Positions 24,384 to 32,765 of a DNA stretch of 64,000 nucleotides are shown here, in pieces (position 1 is the stretch's first letter; each line of letters opens with the position of its first letter). The DNA is from Microvirga aerophila (GTDB lineage Bacteria > Pseudomonadota > Alphaproteobacteria > Rhizobiales > Beijerinckiaceae), in assembly GCF_003332305.1 (NCBI RefSeq), contig NZ_QOIO01000023.1, forward strand, positions 1 through 64,000, in the 5' to 3' direction. The notes beneath the pieces were generated by a model that was not told where the DNA came from, did no database searches, and saw only the letters and a program-made list of their open reading frames with translations. Made by a program: the position numbers and the translations under genes.

Positions 24384-25079
24384 CTAGATTTGCGTCACCA
24401 GATCAATCAACTCGCCCAGATGGGCGAGCCGCTTGTACCGCGGCTCGTCCGAAGGCTCGTCGCAATGCTCCAAGGCCCAGGTGAGGGCATGGGGCACATA
24501 GACGCCCCAGCTTCCGGCCTGAATTGCCGGCACCACGTCCGACTTTAAGGAATTACCGACCATCATGCTGCGGTTCGGCCCATCGCCGTAGCGGTTGAAA
24601 ATCCTCTCATAGGTCGCAGCATTTTTGTCGCTGACGATTTCGACCGCATCGAACAGCTCACCGAGGCCTGATTGGGCAAGCTTGCGCTCCTGATCGAAGA
24701 GATCACCCTTCGTGATCAGGATTATGCGATAGGAGCCCGCCAGTTGCTCAAGCGTTTCCCGCGCATGGGGGAGCGTTTCGATGGGATGGGCGAGCATCTC
24801 CCGCCCGGCGGCTAGAATTTCGCCGATCGTCGCGGCAGAAACCCGCCCCTCCGTCACATCAATGGCCGTCTCGATCATCGAGAGCGTGAACCCCTTGATG
24901 CCAAAGCCGTAGAATTGAAGATTTCTCCTCTCCGCCTCGAGCAGACGGCTGGAGATCGTGTGCGCATCTCCATGCTCCGTCAGCAGGGACGTGAAGCGTT
25001 CTTCCGTCAGCCGGTAGAATGTCTCGTTCTGCCAAAGGGTGTCGTCGGCGTCGAAACCGATGGTGGAAAGGCTGGACAT
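24384..25079 (-). CDS. HAD-superfamily hydrolase
   Basis: A 231-residue cytoplasmic phosphatase-type protein. HAD motif I is DADDTLW (nucleophile and acid/base Asp, near residue 10), motif II ITKGD, motif III the Lys in SDKNAATY and motif IV MVGNSLKSDVVPA. A helical cap (residues about 20-95) sits between motifs I and II, as in the phosphoglycolate phosphatase and haloacid dehalogenase groups. The substrate cannot be told from sequence. It is convergent with the DUF1127 gene. Confidence 0.88.
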   Translation of the reverse strand: MSSLSTIGFDADDTLWQNETFYRLTEERFTSLLTEHGDAHTISSRLLEAERRNLQFYGFGIKGFTLSMIETAIDVTEGRVSAATIGEILAAGREMLAHPIETLPHARETLEQLAGSYRIILITKGDLFDQERKLAQSGLGELFDAVEIVSDKNAATYERIFNRYGDGPNRSMMVGNSLKSDVVPAIQAGSWGVYVPHALTWALEHCDEPSDEPRYKRLAHLGELIDLVTQI

Positions 25080-25263
25080 CAGGCGCTTGTTCCCGGGAGA
25101 TCGTTCATGCGCAGCACATTAGCTCATCGTGCGGAAAAGCAAGTCGGGTCTTCCGTACCGGACGATGCGCTGCTTCTTGAAGAGAGGATGGAGCCGATGC
25201 ACGTTTCAACGGCCCTTCCCCGCCCTAGATGATGTGCTGATGACTTTCAGCCTTGAGGAACGG

Positions 25264-25515
25264 ATGAGCCAGATCGCGTGGCGACAGGATAGCGTCGCGG
25301 GTGTGCCGCTGAACCGGTATGTCGGATATGTGGGACCTGTCGAAGTCGGCTCCGTGCAATACGACGGCAGCAACAGGTTCTGGGTCTGGGCCAGCCCGCT
25401 TCAGGAGGACGCCTGGGGTTATGGACCGACGGAAGGCGCCGCCAAGACCGCCATGGAGCTGTGGCTGAGGTCATGGCTCGACAACTTCCGACCGTTCCTC
25501 AAACCGGAGACCTGA
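25264..25515 (+). CDS. Hypothetical protein, 83 residues
   Basis: Not recognised. The protein is soluble and rich in aromatic residues (RFWVWASPLQEDAWGYGP, then WLRSWLDNFRPFL) with alternating beta-type segments and a C-terminal helix. The start at 25264 has a GAGGAA site close upstream; in-frame ATGs at 25240 and earlier lack one. The aromatic-rich short domain suggests a small conserved rhizobial protein. Confidence 0.5.
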   Translation: MSQIAWRQDSVAGVPLNRYVGYVGPVEVGSVQYDGSNRFWVWASPLQEDAWGYGPTEGAAKTAMELWLRSWLDNFRPFLKPET

Positions 25516-25550
25516 TCCGCAAGCTGAATCAGGCCGGCTGTCGGTACGGC

Positions 25551-25841
25551 TTAACGATCGGCTTTTTTCGGATTCACGAAGTCCGTCAGCGCGGCCTCGA
25601 CGGCTTGACGTCCGGCCTCCTCGATCTTCGCTGTCCTGCGAGCCCGATCCTTCTTCTCGATCTTCTCGATGATCGGATCGAACTCCCGAGGAACCATCGG
25701 GTCGCCAAGATATTTGGGCTTCTCGCCAAGTTCGTGCAGCTGGGCGCGCAGCTTTTGCCCCAGATGCTCTTGAACCGGCCTCGGCAGCGGAGGCTGGTTA
25801 CTCCTCGGCCTTGGTGTTTTGTCGCCCTTCCCCGCCATCAT
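25551..25841 (-). CDS. Hypothetical charged protein, 96 residues, probably stress-induced
   Basis: A soluble, strongly charged protein with no known domain: a Pro/Arg-rich N-terminus, a helix around VQEHLGQKLRAQLHELGEK and a second helix KIEKKDRARRTAKIEEAG. The ATG follows AGGGACC. An EcfG-type promoter lies 32 bases upstream (25873-25898), so it is probably part of the general stress regulon, like many small unannotated proteins in this group. Confidence 0.6.
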   Translation of the reverse strand: MMAGKGDKTPRPRSNQPPLPRPVQEHLGQKLRAQLHELGEKPKYLGDPMVPREFDPIIEKIEKKDRARRTAKIEEAGRQAVEAALTDFVNPKKADR

Positions 25842-25872
25842 GGTCCCTGCCTCGCATCAGCCCGCAAGCATT

Positions 25873-25898
25873 AACGAAAGCGTAACCGTTCGGGTTCC
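25873..25898 (-). promoter_or_regulatory. EcfG-type general-stress promoter candidate
   Basis: On the minus strand GGAAC (25898-25894), a 17-base spacer and CGTT (25876-25873). The match to the EcfG consensus is complete and the distance of 31 bases to the ATG at 25841 is suitable. Confidence 0.65.
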
Positions 25899-25952
25899 AG
25901 CCGAACAAGCTGAAACCCTTAGTTTTCTAGGAAAGAGCGACAGGACAGGCGC

Positions 25953-26414
25953 TCACTGCCCTGTCTTGGCATCCGGCTCGTATCCGGGATCGTAATGGGG
26001 GCCCGCCATGGTCCCGTCGGCGGCCATGCCGATGATGCCATGGGAGAGATCCTTGATCGCCAGGAACATCACATCCTCCTCCGGCAGCGCCACAGTGGAG
26101 TGCACCTTGTTGGCCGGGAAGTAGATCAGAGTGCCAGGACCGACGATCTTCTCCTCTTCGCCTTCGATGTTCACGCGCAGCTTGCCCTGAAGCACATAAT
26201 TCCACTGCTCATTGGGGTGCTTGTGCGGCCGTGCGCCGGTGCCTCGCGGCTTGAGCATCAGCCCCACCTGGATCCGGTCACCTTCGATCACGGGTCCGTG
26301 GGCCGTCGAATAGCCAGTGCCCGCATCGATCTTGTTCATGTCGGCAAGCGCAAACAGGAAAGCCCCGTCGCCCGCCTTCACGGCTCCTGCGTTCTTGGTT
26401 GTTGCGTCAGTCAT
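25953..26414 (-). CDS. Cupin-domain protein
   Basis: A 153-residue single-domain cupin. Cupin motif 1 is visible as ARPHKHPNEQWNYVLQGKLRV (around PHKHPNEQWNYV) with metal ligands His, His and Glu/Gln, and motif 2 as FPANKVHSTVALP with the last His. Such proteins bind a metal and either act as small dioxygenases or isomerases or sense ligands. It follows a CobW-family metallochaperone gene by 60 bases on the same strand, so metal delivery to this cupin is a reasonable guess. Confidence 0.8.
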   Translation of the reverse strand: MTDATTKNAGAVKAGDGAFLFALADMNKIDAGTGYSTAHGPVIEGDRIQVGLMLKPRGTGARPHKHPNEQWNYVLQGKLRVNIEGEEEKIVGPGTLIYFPANKVHSTVALPEEDVMFLAIKDLSHGIIGMAADGTMAGPHYDPGYEPDAKTGQ

Positions 26415-26474
26415 GGTGTCAGTCCTCCCAGTCAGGTTTTTGGAGATTGGTCTTGTGGGGATTACGCCCCATTT

Positions 26475-27545
26475 TCAGGAATGCGCGGTTTCTTCCGAAT
26501 CCTCCGCCATGGCGAGGACGGCCGCGAGAAGGCCTTCGACCCTTTCGCGAGTGAGCTGGCGGGTGATGAAAACCAGCCGCGTCCGATGGTCCGGGCTCGG
26601 CCAGGACGTCAGCTCTTCGGGCTGGTGCGCCAGGTGCTGCACGAAATGCACCACCACAGGCCCCGCCCGCCCGGCCACGTTCACGAACCCTTTCACCCGC
26701 AGCAAATCCGGACCGCGCAAGCTTGCAAGCGTATCCAGCGCATGGGCAAAGACCGACCACGGCAAGGGGCGATCGATCGTGATCACGAATGTCTTATAAG
26801 GTTGCCGGTGCGCGCCTGGATCGACAGCCGGAGCCTCGCACAGGAACGCCGAACGCCTCTGCGCCTCCTGACGCGCCTCCCCTTCGCCCAGTATGAAGGC
26901 CGGATCGGCCACACCCTGTGCGGCTTCCGTTACGGGCGCCAGGGGCGCAAGCTCCGTCAGCAGCGCACGTACCTGAGCAAGCTGTTCAGGCGTCGCCAGG
27001 TCGGTTTTGGTCAGGACGATCCGGTCGGCCAGCGCAACCTGCTTGGTCCATTCGGGCGAATGTTCGACGCTGGCCAGGGCGGTCGCGGTATCGACCACGG
27101 TCACCAAGCCTTCGAGCCCATAATGCACATCGAGGGTCCGGTCAGTTGCAAGGGTCTGGAGGATTGGGCTGGGATCCGCAAGACCGGAAGTCTCGATGAT
27201 CACGCGCCGGAAATCCGGAATGGCTCCGCGCAGGCGCTCGGCGAACAGATCGCGCAGGGTCAGCTGGAGGTCGGTGCCGCTCAGGCAGCACAGGCAGCCG
27301 TTGCCAAGCAGCATCGTCTTTTCGCTGCTTTCCCGCAAGAGCGCATCGTCAATACCGACCTCTCCGAACTCGTTGATGATCAGAGCGGTCCCGGAGCCTT
27401 CGGGTGACGCAAGCAGGGCCTTGATCAAGGTGCTCTTGCCGGCTCCGAGAAAGCCCGTGATCACCGTCACCGGCAGCTTGCCGGCCCCGGGCCGGGAAAG
27501 CTGACGCCCGAACGGCTGCGCACTGGTGCCAAACAGACGGTCCAC
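26475..27545 (-). CDS. CobW/COG0523-family GTPase (metallochaperone)
   Basis: A 356-residue G3E-family GTPase. Walker A is GFLGAGKST (about residues 31-39), the family's metal-binding CxCC motif is GCLCC, and the base-recognition segment is VLTKTDL. A C-terminal CobW_C domain with several His residues (VVVHFVQHLAHQ) follows. COG0523 proteins deliver zinc, cobalt or iron to client enzymes. The GTG start lies 119 bases after the tctA stop, with a hairpin between them. I see no Zur box or B12 riboswitch, so which metal is unknown. Confidence 0.88.
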   Translation of the reverse strand: MDRLFGTSAQPFGRQLSRPGAGKLPVTVITGFLGAGKSTLIKALLASPEGSGTALIINEFGEVGIDDALLRESSEKTMLLGNGCLCCLSGTDLQLTLRDLFAERLRGAIPDFRRVIIETSGLADPSPILQTLATDRTLDVHYGLEGLVTVVDTATALASVEHSPEWTKQVALADRIVLTKTDLATPEQLAQVRALLTELAPLAPVTEAAQGVADPAFILGEGEARQEAQRRSAFLCEAPAVDPGAHRQPYKTFVITIDRPLPWSVFAHALDTLASLRGPDLLRVKGFVNVAGRAGPVVVHFVQHLAHQPEELTSWPSPDHRTRLVFITRQLTRERVEGLLAAVLAMAEDSEETAHS

Positions 27546-27633
27546 GCCTCAGAAACCCGTCTCGAGCAATTCAAGAAATGTCGTCATGGTTTACTCTCAC
27601 TTCCTTGTTCAGTCGGTTCGCGTCTGCACAGAC

Positions 27634-27665
27634 AGGCGTGACGGCAGCTGCTGGCCGTCACGCCT
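27634..27665 (-). terminator. Strong hairpin at the end of tctA
   Basis: AGGCGTGACGGC (27634-27645) and its exact reverse complement (27654-27665) form a 12-bp stem with an 8-base loop, touching the tctA stop codon. There is no T-run on the minus strand; it probably ends or attenuates the tctCBA transcript before cobW. Confidence 0.55.
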
Positions 27666-29170
27666 CAAGCCTCCTCCTGGAATGCGATCTCGCGTTTCGT
27701 CCGGATTGCTGGGGCGATCATGATCGCCAAAAGCAGAACCGAGAGGATCAGGAACGTCAGGCTGATCGAGCGGTCGAAAAAGACCGTGGGACTTCCATGG
27801 GAGATGAGTAGCGCCCGACGCAGGTTCTCTTCGATCATCGGTCCAAGAATGAAACCGAGGAGCAGCGGAGCCGGTTCACATCTCAGTCGAACGAAGACAT
27901 ATCCCATGAACCCGAAGAAGGTTGCAACGATCACGTCGAGCGCGCTGGCATTGAGGCTGTACACCCCGATGCAGCAGATCAGCAGGATCGCCGGATAGAG
28001 CAGCCGATACGGAACGGACAGCAGCTTCACCCAGATCCCGATCAACGGCAGGTTCAGGATGACCAGCATGGCGTTGCCGATCCACATGCTGGCGATCAGG
28101 CCCCAGAACAGCTCGGCATTGCTGTTCAGAAGTTGAGGACCCGGCGCGATCCCCTGCATCATCAGGGCGCCGATCATCAGCGCCATGACGGCGCTCGACG
28201 GCAGACCCAGGGTCAGCATGGGGATGAAGGCGGTCTGCGCTGCTGCGTTGTTGGCAGCCTCAGGTCCCGCCACACCCTCGATCGCACCCTTTCCGAACTC
28301 GCCAGGCTTGCGTGAGATCTTCTTCTCCAAGGCATAGGCCGAGAATGACGCAAGGACTGGTCCACCTCCAGGAAGCATGCCGAGGCAGGACCCGAGAGCC
28401 GTCCCACGCAGGGCCGGAGCCAGGAAGGACTTGATCTCTTTCCACGTGGGCCATAGCCCCCGGACCTCGCCCATCACATCGCTTTGACTTTCCTTCCGGC
28501 TGAGGTTGGAAATCGTTTCCCCCAGACCGAACATACCCATTGCGATGACGGCGAAGTCGAGGCCGTCGCCGAATTCGGCGACCCCGAAGGTAAAGCGCTG
28601 AGCGCCGGTGCTGACATCAGTGCCCATCGTGCCGAGGAGCACGCCCAGCATGATCATGCCGATTGCTTTGACGACCGAGCCATTGGCCAGGATGACCGCC
28701 GCGATCAAGCCGAAGAGCATCAGGGAAAAGTAGTCCGCAGGACCGAACTGCAACGCCACTTCCGCAAGGGCCGGGGCCATGACGGCAATCAGGATGGTGG
28801 CCAGCGTGCCGGCGATGAAGGACGAGAGGGCCGCAGTCGCAAGCGCCAGTCCGGCCTTGCCGCGACGCGCCATCTGGTTTCCGTCGATAGCGGTGACCAC
28901 CGAGGAGCTTTCGCCCGGTAGATTGACGAGAATTGCCGTCGTCGACCCGCCATAGGCCGCGCCGTAATAAATTCCCGCCAGCATGATGAGGGCTGCTTCA
29001 GGCTGAAGCGTGAACGTGATCGGAAGCAGGATCGAGATTGTGGCCACCGGCCCCAGGCCCGGAAGCACTCCAATCATCGTGCCGAGAAAGACGCCGAGAA
29101 AACCATACATGAGGTTTTCAGGCGACATGGCAGTCGAGAACCCGAGAACGATGTTGTTGAACAGTTCCAT
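27665..29170 (-). CDS. tctA: Tripartite tricarboxylate transporter large permease (TctA family), copy 1
   Basis: A 501-residue inner-membrane protein with about 12 helices, the large channel subunit of a TTT uptake system driven by ion gradient. The canonical TctA motif LPGLGPVATISILLPITF (around GVLPGLGP) is near residue 40 and the mirrored GMLPGGGPVLASF in the second half. The ATG at 29170 (MELFNN) matches the family start; a GTG at 29185 overlaps the tctB stop as GTGA. Third gene of tctC-tctB-tctA. Confidence 0.93.
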   Translation of the reverse strand: MELFNNIVLGFSTAMSPENLMYGFLGVFLGTMIGVLPGLGPVATISILLPITFTLQPEAALIMLAGIYYGAAYGGSTTAILVNLPGESSSVVTAIDGNQMARRGKAGLALATAALSSFIAGTLATILIAVMAPALAEVALQFGPADYFSLMLFGLIAAVILANGSVVKAIGMIMLGVLLGTMGTDVSTGAQRFTFGVAEFGDGLDFAVIAMGMFGLGETISNLSRKESQSDVMGEVRGLWPTWKEIKSFLAPALRGTALGSCLGMLPGGGPVLASFSAYALEKKISRKPGEFGKGAIEGVAGPEAANNAAAQTAFIPMLTLGLPSSAVMALMIGALMMQGIAPGPQLLNSNAELFWGLIASMWIGNAMLVILNLPLIGIWVKLLSVPYRLLYPAILLICCIGVYSLNASALDVIVATFFGFMGYVFVRLRCEPAPLLLGFILGPMIEENLRRALLISHGSPTVFFDRSISLTFLILSVLLLAIMIAPAIRTKREIAFQEEA

Positions 29171-29181
29171 CTCGATCGCTC

Positions 29182-29631
29182 TCACCAGAACCGTGTGTGA
29201 GGCAGGTTGAGCCCCAGCGCATAGGCGAACAGGAAGATGCTCGCGGCCACGAGGGCCACGGCCAGAATGGTCACTTCGATGAACTTGAACTCGTCCCCGG
29301 CCAAGCGGGCGGCGAAGACCAGAACGATGCCGGCGACCGCAAGACCCAGGTCCTCAATGGCAAGCCCGAAGAATAGCGTACCCGCGAGAATGAGCAGCAC
29401 AGGCCTCAGATTCACAGTGCCGACAATCTCGGTCTCGATGAAGAACGAGCGCACCAGGAGGATGGCCCCGAGCAGCCCCAGAAGACCGCTGACGATCAAC
29501 GGAAAGAAACCCGGCCCCATGCGGGATGCGGTGCCTAAAGGATAGTTGGATCCAATGATCGCCATTGCGGCGAGGCTGATGCCGAGGAAAAGAATTCCCG
29601 TGAGGATATCAACCGATACACGGATGTTCAT
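29182..29631 (-). CDS. tctB: Tripartite tricarboxylate transporter small permease (TctB family), copy 1
   Basis: A 149-residue protein with four predicted helices: a hydrophobic first helix (ILTGILFLGISLAAMAII), the PLGTASRMGPGFFPLIV loop that defines TctB, and three more helices. It forms the membrane part with TctA. It lies 93 bases after tctC, separated by a 15-bp hairpin, and is coupled to tctA. Confidence 0.92.
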   Translation of the reverse strand: MNIRVSVDILTGILFLGISLAAMAIIGSNYPLGTASRMGPGFFPLIVSGLLGLLGAILLVRSFFIETEIVGTVNLRPVLLILAGTLFFGLAIEDLGLAVAGIVLVFAARLAGDEFKFIEVTILAVALVAASIFLFAYALGLNLPHTRFW

Positions 29632-29684
29632 GGACAGTCCTTCGATCTACGAAAGTGCTGGGGACGTCATGTGGGCAGAGGCAA

Positions 29685-29719
29685 CGCAAATGGCGGGCGC
29701 ATAACGCCCGCCATTTGCG
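29685..29719 (-). promoter_or_regulatory. 15-bp perfect hairpin between tctC and tctB
   Basis: CGCAAATGGCGGGCG (29685-29699) and its exact reverse complement (29705-29719) with a 5-base loop, starting a few bases after the tctC stop. Such hairpins after binding-protein genes usually stabilise the 5' message or partly terminate it, giving more binding protein than permease. Confidence 0.65.
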
Positions 29720-29724
29720 CAGGA

Positions 29725-30732
29725 TCAGTCAGCTTTGATATTGCCTTTCTGGATGACACTCGACCATTGCTGGCTGTCCGCCTTGATGTAATCGGTGAAC
29801 GCCGCCGGCGACGGGCTCGAGACCGCAAGGACGCCTGATGCCGCCATGCGCTCATGAATGGTCTTGTCCTTCATGGTCTCCACCACCGCCGAGTGGATCT
29901 TGTCGACGATCGGCTTCGGCGTTCCGGCCGGAACCAGAATTCCCTGCCATGAGGAACTCGGACGGGTGGTGAGGCCCTGCTCCATCATGGTCGGCAGGTC
30001 GGGGAGCGAAGGCACGCGTTCCTTGGTGGTGACGGCGAGAGCTTTGAGGCGTCCCGCCTTTACGTTGTTGATGGCCGTCGCGATCGTCACGAACATCACA
30101 TCCACGTGGCCGCCCATCACGTCCGCCGCAGCCGGACCCGCACCGCCCTTGTACGGGATGTGAGTCATCTTCAGACCCTGCTCCAGAGCCAGCGATTCCA
30201 TCTCGAGACGATTCACGCTGCCGGTGCCCGGGGAGGCGAAATTGACCTTGCCGGGGTTCTGTTTGACGTATTCGACGAATTCCTTCGCGTCCTTCGCCGG
30301 GAAATCAGGACGGGAAATGAGCAGGCCGGGCGTGTCGGCCACGATGGAGATCGGAATGAAGTCTTCGAGCGGCTTGACCTTCAGGTCTGAGAACAGGTGG
30401 GGGTTGATCGAAACCGTGCCGACATTCCCGAGAAAGAGCGTGTAGCCATCGGGCTTGGCGCGGGCCGCGAGACCCATGCCGATATTGCCGGCTGCGCCGT
30501 CCCGGTTGACGATGACAACCTGCTGCCCAAGAATCTCCGCCAGCCTGTTCTGCAGAAGGCGCGCGGCAAAATCGGACGCGCCGCCGGGCGCGAACGGAAC
30601 GATGATCTGAATCGGCTGATTAGGATAGTTGGACGCATCCTGCGCGAGAACGACTTTGGGCGCCGCGATCCCGGCCGCCAGCGCAAAGACGCCTCCGAGC
30701 AGACCTGCTGTAAACGTACGCTTAGTGATCAT
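29725..30732 (-). CDS. tctC: TTT-family periplasmic substrate-binding protein (Bug/TctC), copy 1
   Basis: A 335-residue exported protein. The signal peptide TFTAGLLGGVFALAAGIAAPKVVLA is followed by NYPNQPIQIIVPFAPGGASDFAAR (around IVPFAPGGASD), the usual Bug-family opening with the carboxylate-binding glycine-rich loop. The second ligand loop, ASPGTGSVNRLEME, is also typical. These proteins catch carboxylic acids in the periplasm for TctAB. The gene heads tctCBA, and the next upstream gene (aldehyde dehydrogenase) is divergent. The solute cannot be predicted from sequence. Confidence 0.92.
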   Translation of the reverse strand: MITKRTFTAGLLGGVFALAAGIAAPKVVLAQDASNYPNQPIQIIVPFAPGGASDFAARLLQNRLAEILGQQVVIVNRDGAAGNIGMGLAARAKPDGYTLFLGNVGTVSINPHLFSDLKVKPLEDFIPISIVADTPGLLISRPDFPAKDAKEFVEYVKQNPGKVNFASPGTGSVNRLEMESLALEQGLKMTHIPYKGGAGPAAADVMGGHVDVMFVTIATAINNVKAGRLKALAVTTKERVPSLPDLPTMMEQGLTTRPSSSWQGILVPAGTPKPIVDKIHSAVVETMKDKTIHERMAASGVLAVSSPSPAAFTDYIKADSQQWSSVIQKGNIKAD

Positions 30733-31074
30733 TCGTCTCTTCCTCCCTGGAATGAGCCCCGCCGGTATTGTTTCTGTTCGCGCGGGTTGTGTTGGCGTTA
30801 CTACATATCGAAATTGCTATTGCGTCTCCGCAGCGCGTCCAACGGCCAGCGTCGGCATGCTTTTTGAAAGAAGGGTCGTAGGCGAAGCGTGAGGCGCGCA
30901 TCGACGATGTTCAGTCGTCGGCTGTTCAGCAAAACCATCAAGCGGTTCAGCCATCGCTTGAACCCATCTCGTTTTGGACGCTTCGGCGAAGCATCGGAAA
31001 AGATGACGATCAGACGACGCTAGCAGCGGGGATTCAGTAGGTAAAATAATATGTCGTACTGCCGCGCATCACGA

Positions 31075-31088
31075 AACCTGATCAGGTT
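31075..31088. promoter_or_regulatory. 14-base perfect palindrome
   Basis: AACCTGATCAGGTT, fully symmetric, about 85 bases upstream of the -35 box of the aldehyde dehydrogenase promoter. It resembles a regulator half-site pair, but no cognate protein can be named. Confidence 0.4.
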
Positions 31089-31171
31089 GCACCACACTCG
31101 TCTGCTTTGGAAACAACATTCGCTTTTACGAAGAGGCCTCCGTCTATCCACGCCGTGAGCTTGCTAGGCGC

Positions 31172-31200
31172 TTGACACGGAGATGACGCGCTCTCTAAGT
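31172..31200 (+). promoter_or_regulatory. Sigma-70-type promoter for the aldehyde dehydrogenase operon
   Basis: TTGACA (31172-31177), a 17-base spacer and CTAAGT (31195-31200). The -35 context TTGACACGGA is the same as in the promoter at 47349-47377. Confidence 0.55.
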
Positions 31201-31205
31201 TTATG

Positions 31206-31219
31206 ATGTCTTATGACGT
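31206..31219. promoter_or_regulatory. Probable GntR operator, site 1
   Basis: ATGTC-TTAT-GACGT, an inverted repeat with one mismatch, five bases after the -10 box. Within 31201-31222 it is nearly identical to 47325-47346 in front of the second TTT operon and its GntR gene (18 of 22 bases match by eye). Confidence 0.6.
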
Positions 31220-31345
31220 TTTATCCGCAAAGGCTTCAAGCCTGACCTCTTGAAGGGGGTCGGAGGCGCGTCAGCGGGCAGACCCGCGCGTTATGAGCGA
31301 GAGTTTGAAGACTCATTCGCCAGCACAGCTCTTCGGAAGGCAAGC

Positions 31346-32743
31346 ATGATCCACTCAATCAACCCCTCAACCGGCGACACCCTCGCCAGTTTCGACGAGC
31401 ACACACCGGACGCCATCGAGCAGGCTCTCGCGCAAGCGGTGCAAGCGCAACGGGATTGGGCCAAGAGACCGATCCCGGAGCGGGTCCAGCTTCTCACGAA
31501 AGCGGCTGAAGTTCTGCGGGCCAAAAAGGCGGATTATGCCGCTTTGATCACGGCTGAGATGGGCAAGCCGATCGTCGAGGCCGAAGCCGAGATCGAGAAA
31601 TGCGCCTGGAATTGCGACTTCTATGCCGAGAAGGCGGAGGAGTTCTTGGCGCCCGAGATCGTCGTAAGCAATGCGGCGGAAAGCTCCGTCGTGTTCGATC
31701 CGTTGGGCGTCGTGCTGGCGATCATGCCGTGGAATTATCCCTTCTGGCAGCTCTTCCGATTCCTGGCCCCGGCGCTTGCCGCCGGCAACGGCGCGGTTCT
31801 GAAACACGCCAGTAACGTGCCGCAATGCGCTCTCGCCATCGAGGACGTGCTGCGGGAGGCGGGAGCGCCCGATGGGCTGTTCCGCACGCTCCTGATCGGC
31901 CCCTCGGCTGTTGAGGCCGTCATCGCGGATCCCCGCATCGCCGCCGTGACCCTGACCGGCTCGACGGAAGTCGGCAGTCTGGTGGCGAGCCAGGCGGGCC
32001 GTCAGCTCAAGAAACAGGTGTTGGAGCTCGGAGGCTCCGATCCATTCATCGTGCTGGCGGATGCCGACGTAAAGGAGGCGGCAGCCGTCGCCACCCGCGC
32101 CCGGTTCCTCAATGTCGGGCAGAGCTGCATCGCGGCCAAGCGCTTCATCGTCGAGGAGAGCGTTGCCGACGAGTTCGTGGCGGCCCTCTGCGCCCGTGTG
32201 GAAGCCCTGGTCGTCGATGACCCCATGAACCGTGAATCCAATATCGGCCCGATGGCGCGCGCCAATCTGCGTGACGATCTCAAGTCGCAGATCGAGCGCT
32301 CCATCGGAGCAGGCGCCGAGCTGAGGCTTGGAGGCAAGCCACTCGACCGGCCAGGCTTTTACTATGCGCCGACGGTTCTTGACCGGGTGACTCCGGACAT
32401 GGCGGCGTTTGCCGAGGAAACCTTCGGGCCAGCAGCCGCCGTGATCCGGGTTCGGGATGCGGAGGAAGCGATCACCCTTGCCAATGCGACGGAATTCGGC
32501 CTAGGCGCAGCGCTTTGGACCCGCGATATCGACCGGGCTCGCCAGCTGGCCCGGCGCATTGAAGCTGGCGCTGTCTTCATCAACGGCATGGTGGCGTCCG
32601 ATCCCCGGCTTCCGTTCGGCGGCATCAAGAAATCAGGCTATGGGCGCGAGCTTGGCGAGTTCGGCATCCGCGAGTTCACCAATATCAAGACCGTGTGGAT
32701 CGGTCCTGCCAAGGATGCAAACAAAGTGACCTTGTCCGAGTAA
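31346..32743 (+). CDS. NAD(P)-dependent aldehyde dehydrogenase (succinate-semialdehyde type)
   Basis: A 465-residue ALDH-superfamily enzyme. The catalytic Cys is in NVGQSCIAAKRF, the general-base Glu in LELGGSDPF, and the cofactor loop is LTGSTEVGSLV. IMPWNYPFWQ and a C-terminal LPFGGIKKSGYGRELG complete the pattern. Shortness (465) and the N-terminal INPSTGDTL fit the Sad/GabD succinate-semialdehyde dehydrogenase group, though other semialdehydes are possible. The start has GGAAGG five bases upstream. It is first in an operon with a cupin, an Ldh2-type dehydrogenase and an ABM protein, under a probable GntR operator. Confidence 0.9.
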   Translation: MIHSINPSTGDTLASFDEHTPDAIEQALAQAVQAQRDWAKRPIPERVQLLTKAAEVLRAKKADYAALITAEMGKPIVEAEAEIEKCAWNCDFYAEKAEEFLAPEIVVSNAAESSVVFDPLGVVLAIMPWNYPFWQLFRFLAPALAAGNGAVLKHASNVPQCALAIEDVLREAGAPDGLFRTLLIGPSAVEAVIADPRIAAVTLTGSTEVGSLVASQAGRQLKKQVLELGGSDPFIVLADADVKEAAAVATRARFLNVGQSCIAAKRFIVEESVADEFVAALCARVEALVVDDPMNRESNIGPMARANLRDDLKSQIERSIGAGAELRLGGKPLDRPGFYYAPTVLDRVTPDMAAFAEETFGPAAAVIRVRDAEEAITLANATEFGLGAALWTRDIDRARQLARRIEAGAVFINGMVASDPRLPFGGIKKSGYGRELGEFGIREFTNIKTVWIGPAKDANKVTLSE

Positions 32744-32765
32744 GGCGCCAAGGCACGAGAGGACA

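Larger units (their letters stand above)
30733..31345. other. 613-base divergent regulatory region between tctC copy 1 and the aldehyde dehydrogenase operon
   Basis: No gene is supported. It holds a 14-base perfect palindrome (31075-31088), a sigma-70-type promoter (31172-31200) and an operator (31206-31219) facing the aldehyde dehydrogenase gene. The tctC-proximal half (30733-31020) shows no clear hexamers. Frames inside have no recognisable product. Confidence 0.6.

Noticed and set aside
25995-27407. 470-codon open frame on the plus strand
   Set aside because: Antisense to the cupin and CobW genes, whose motifs are complete.
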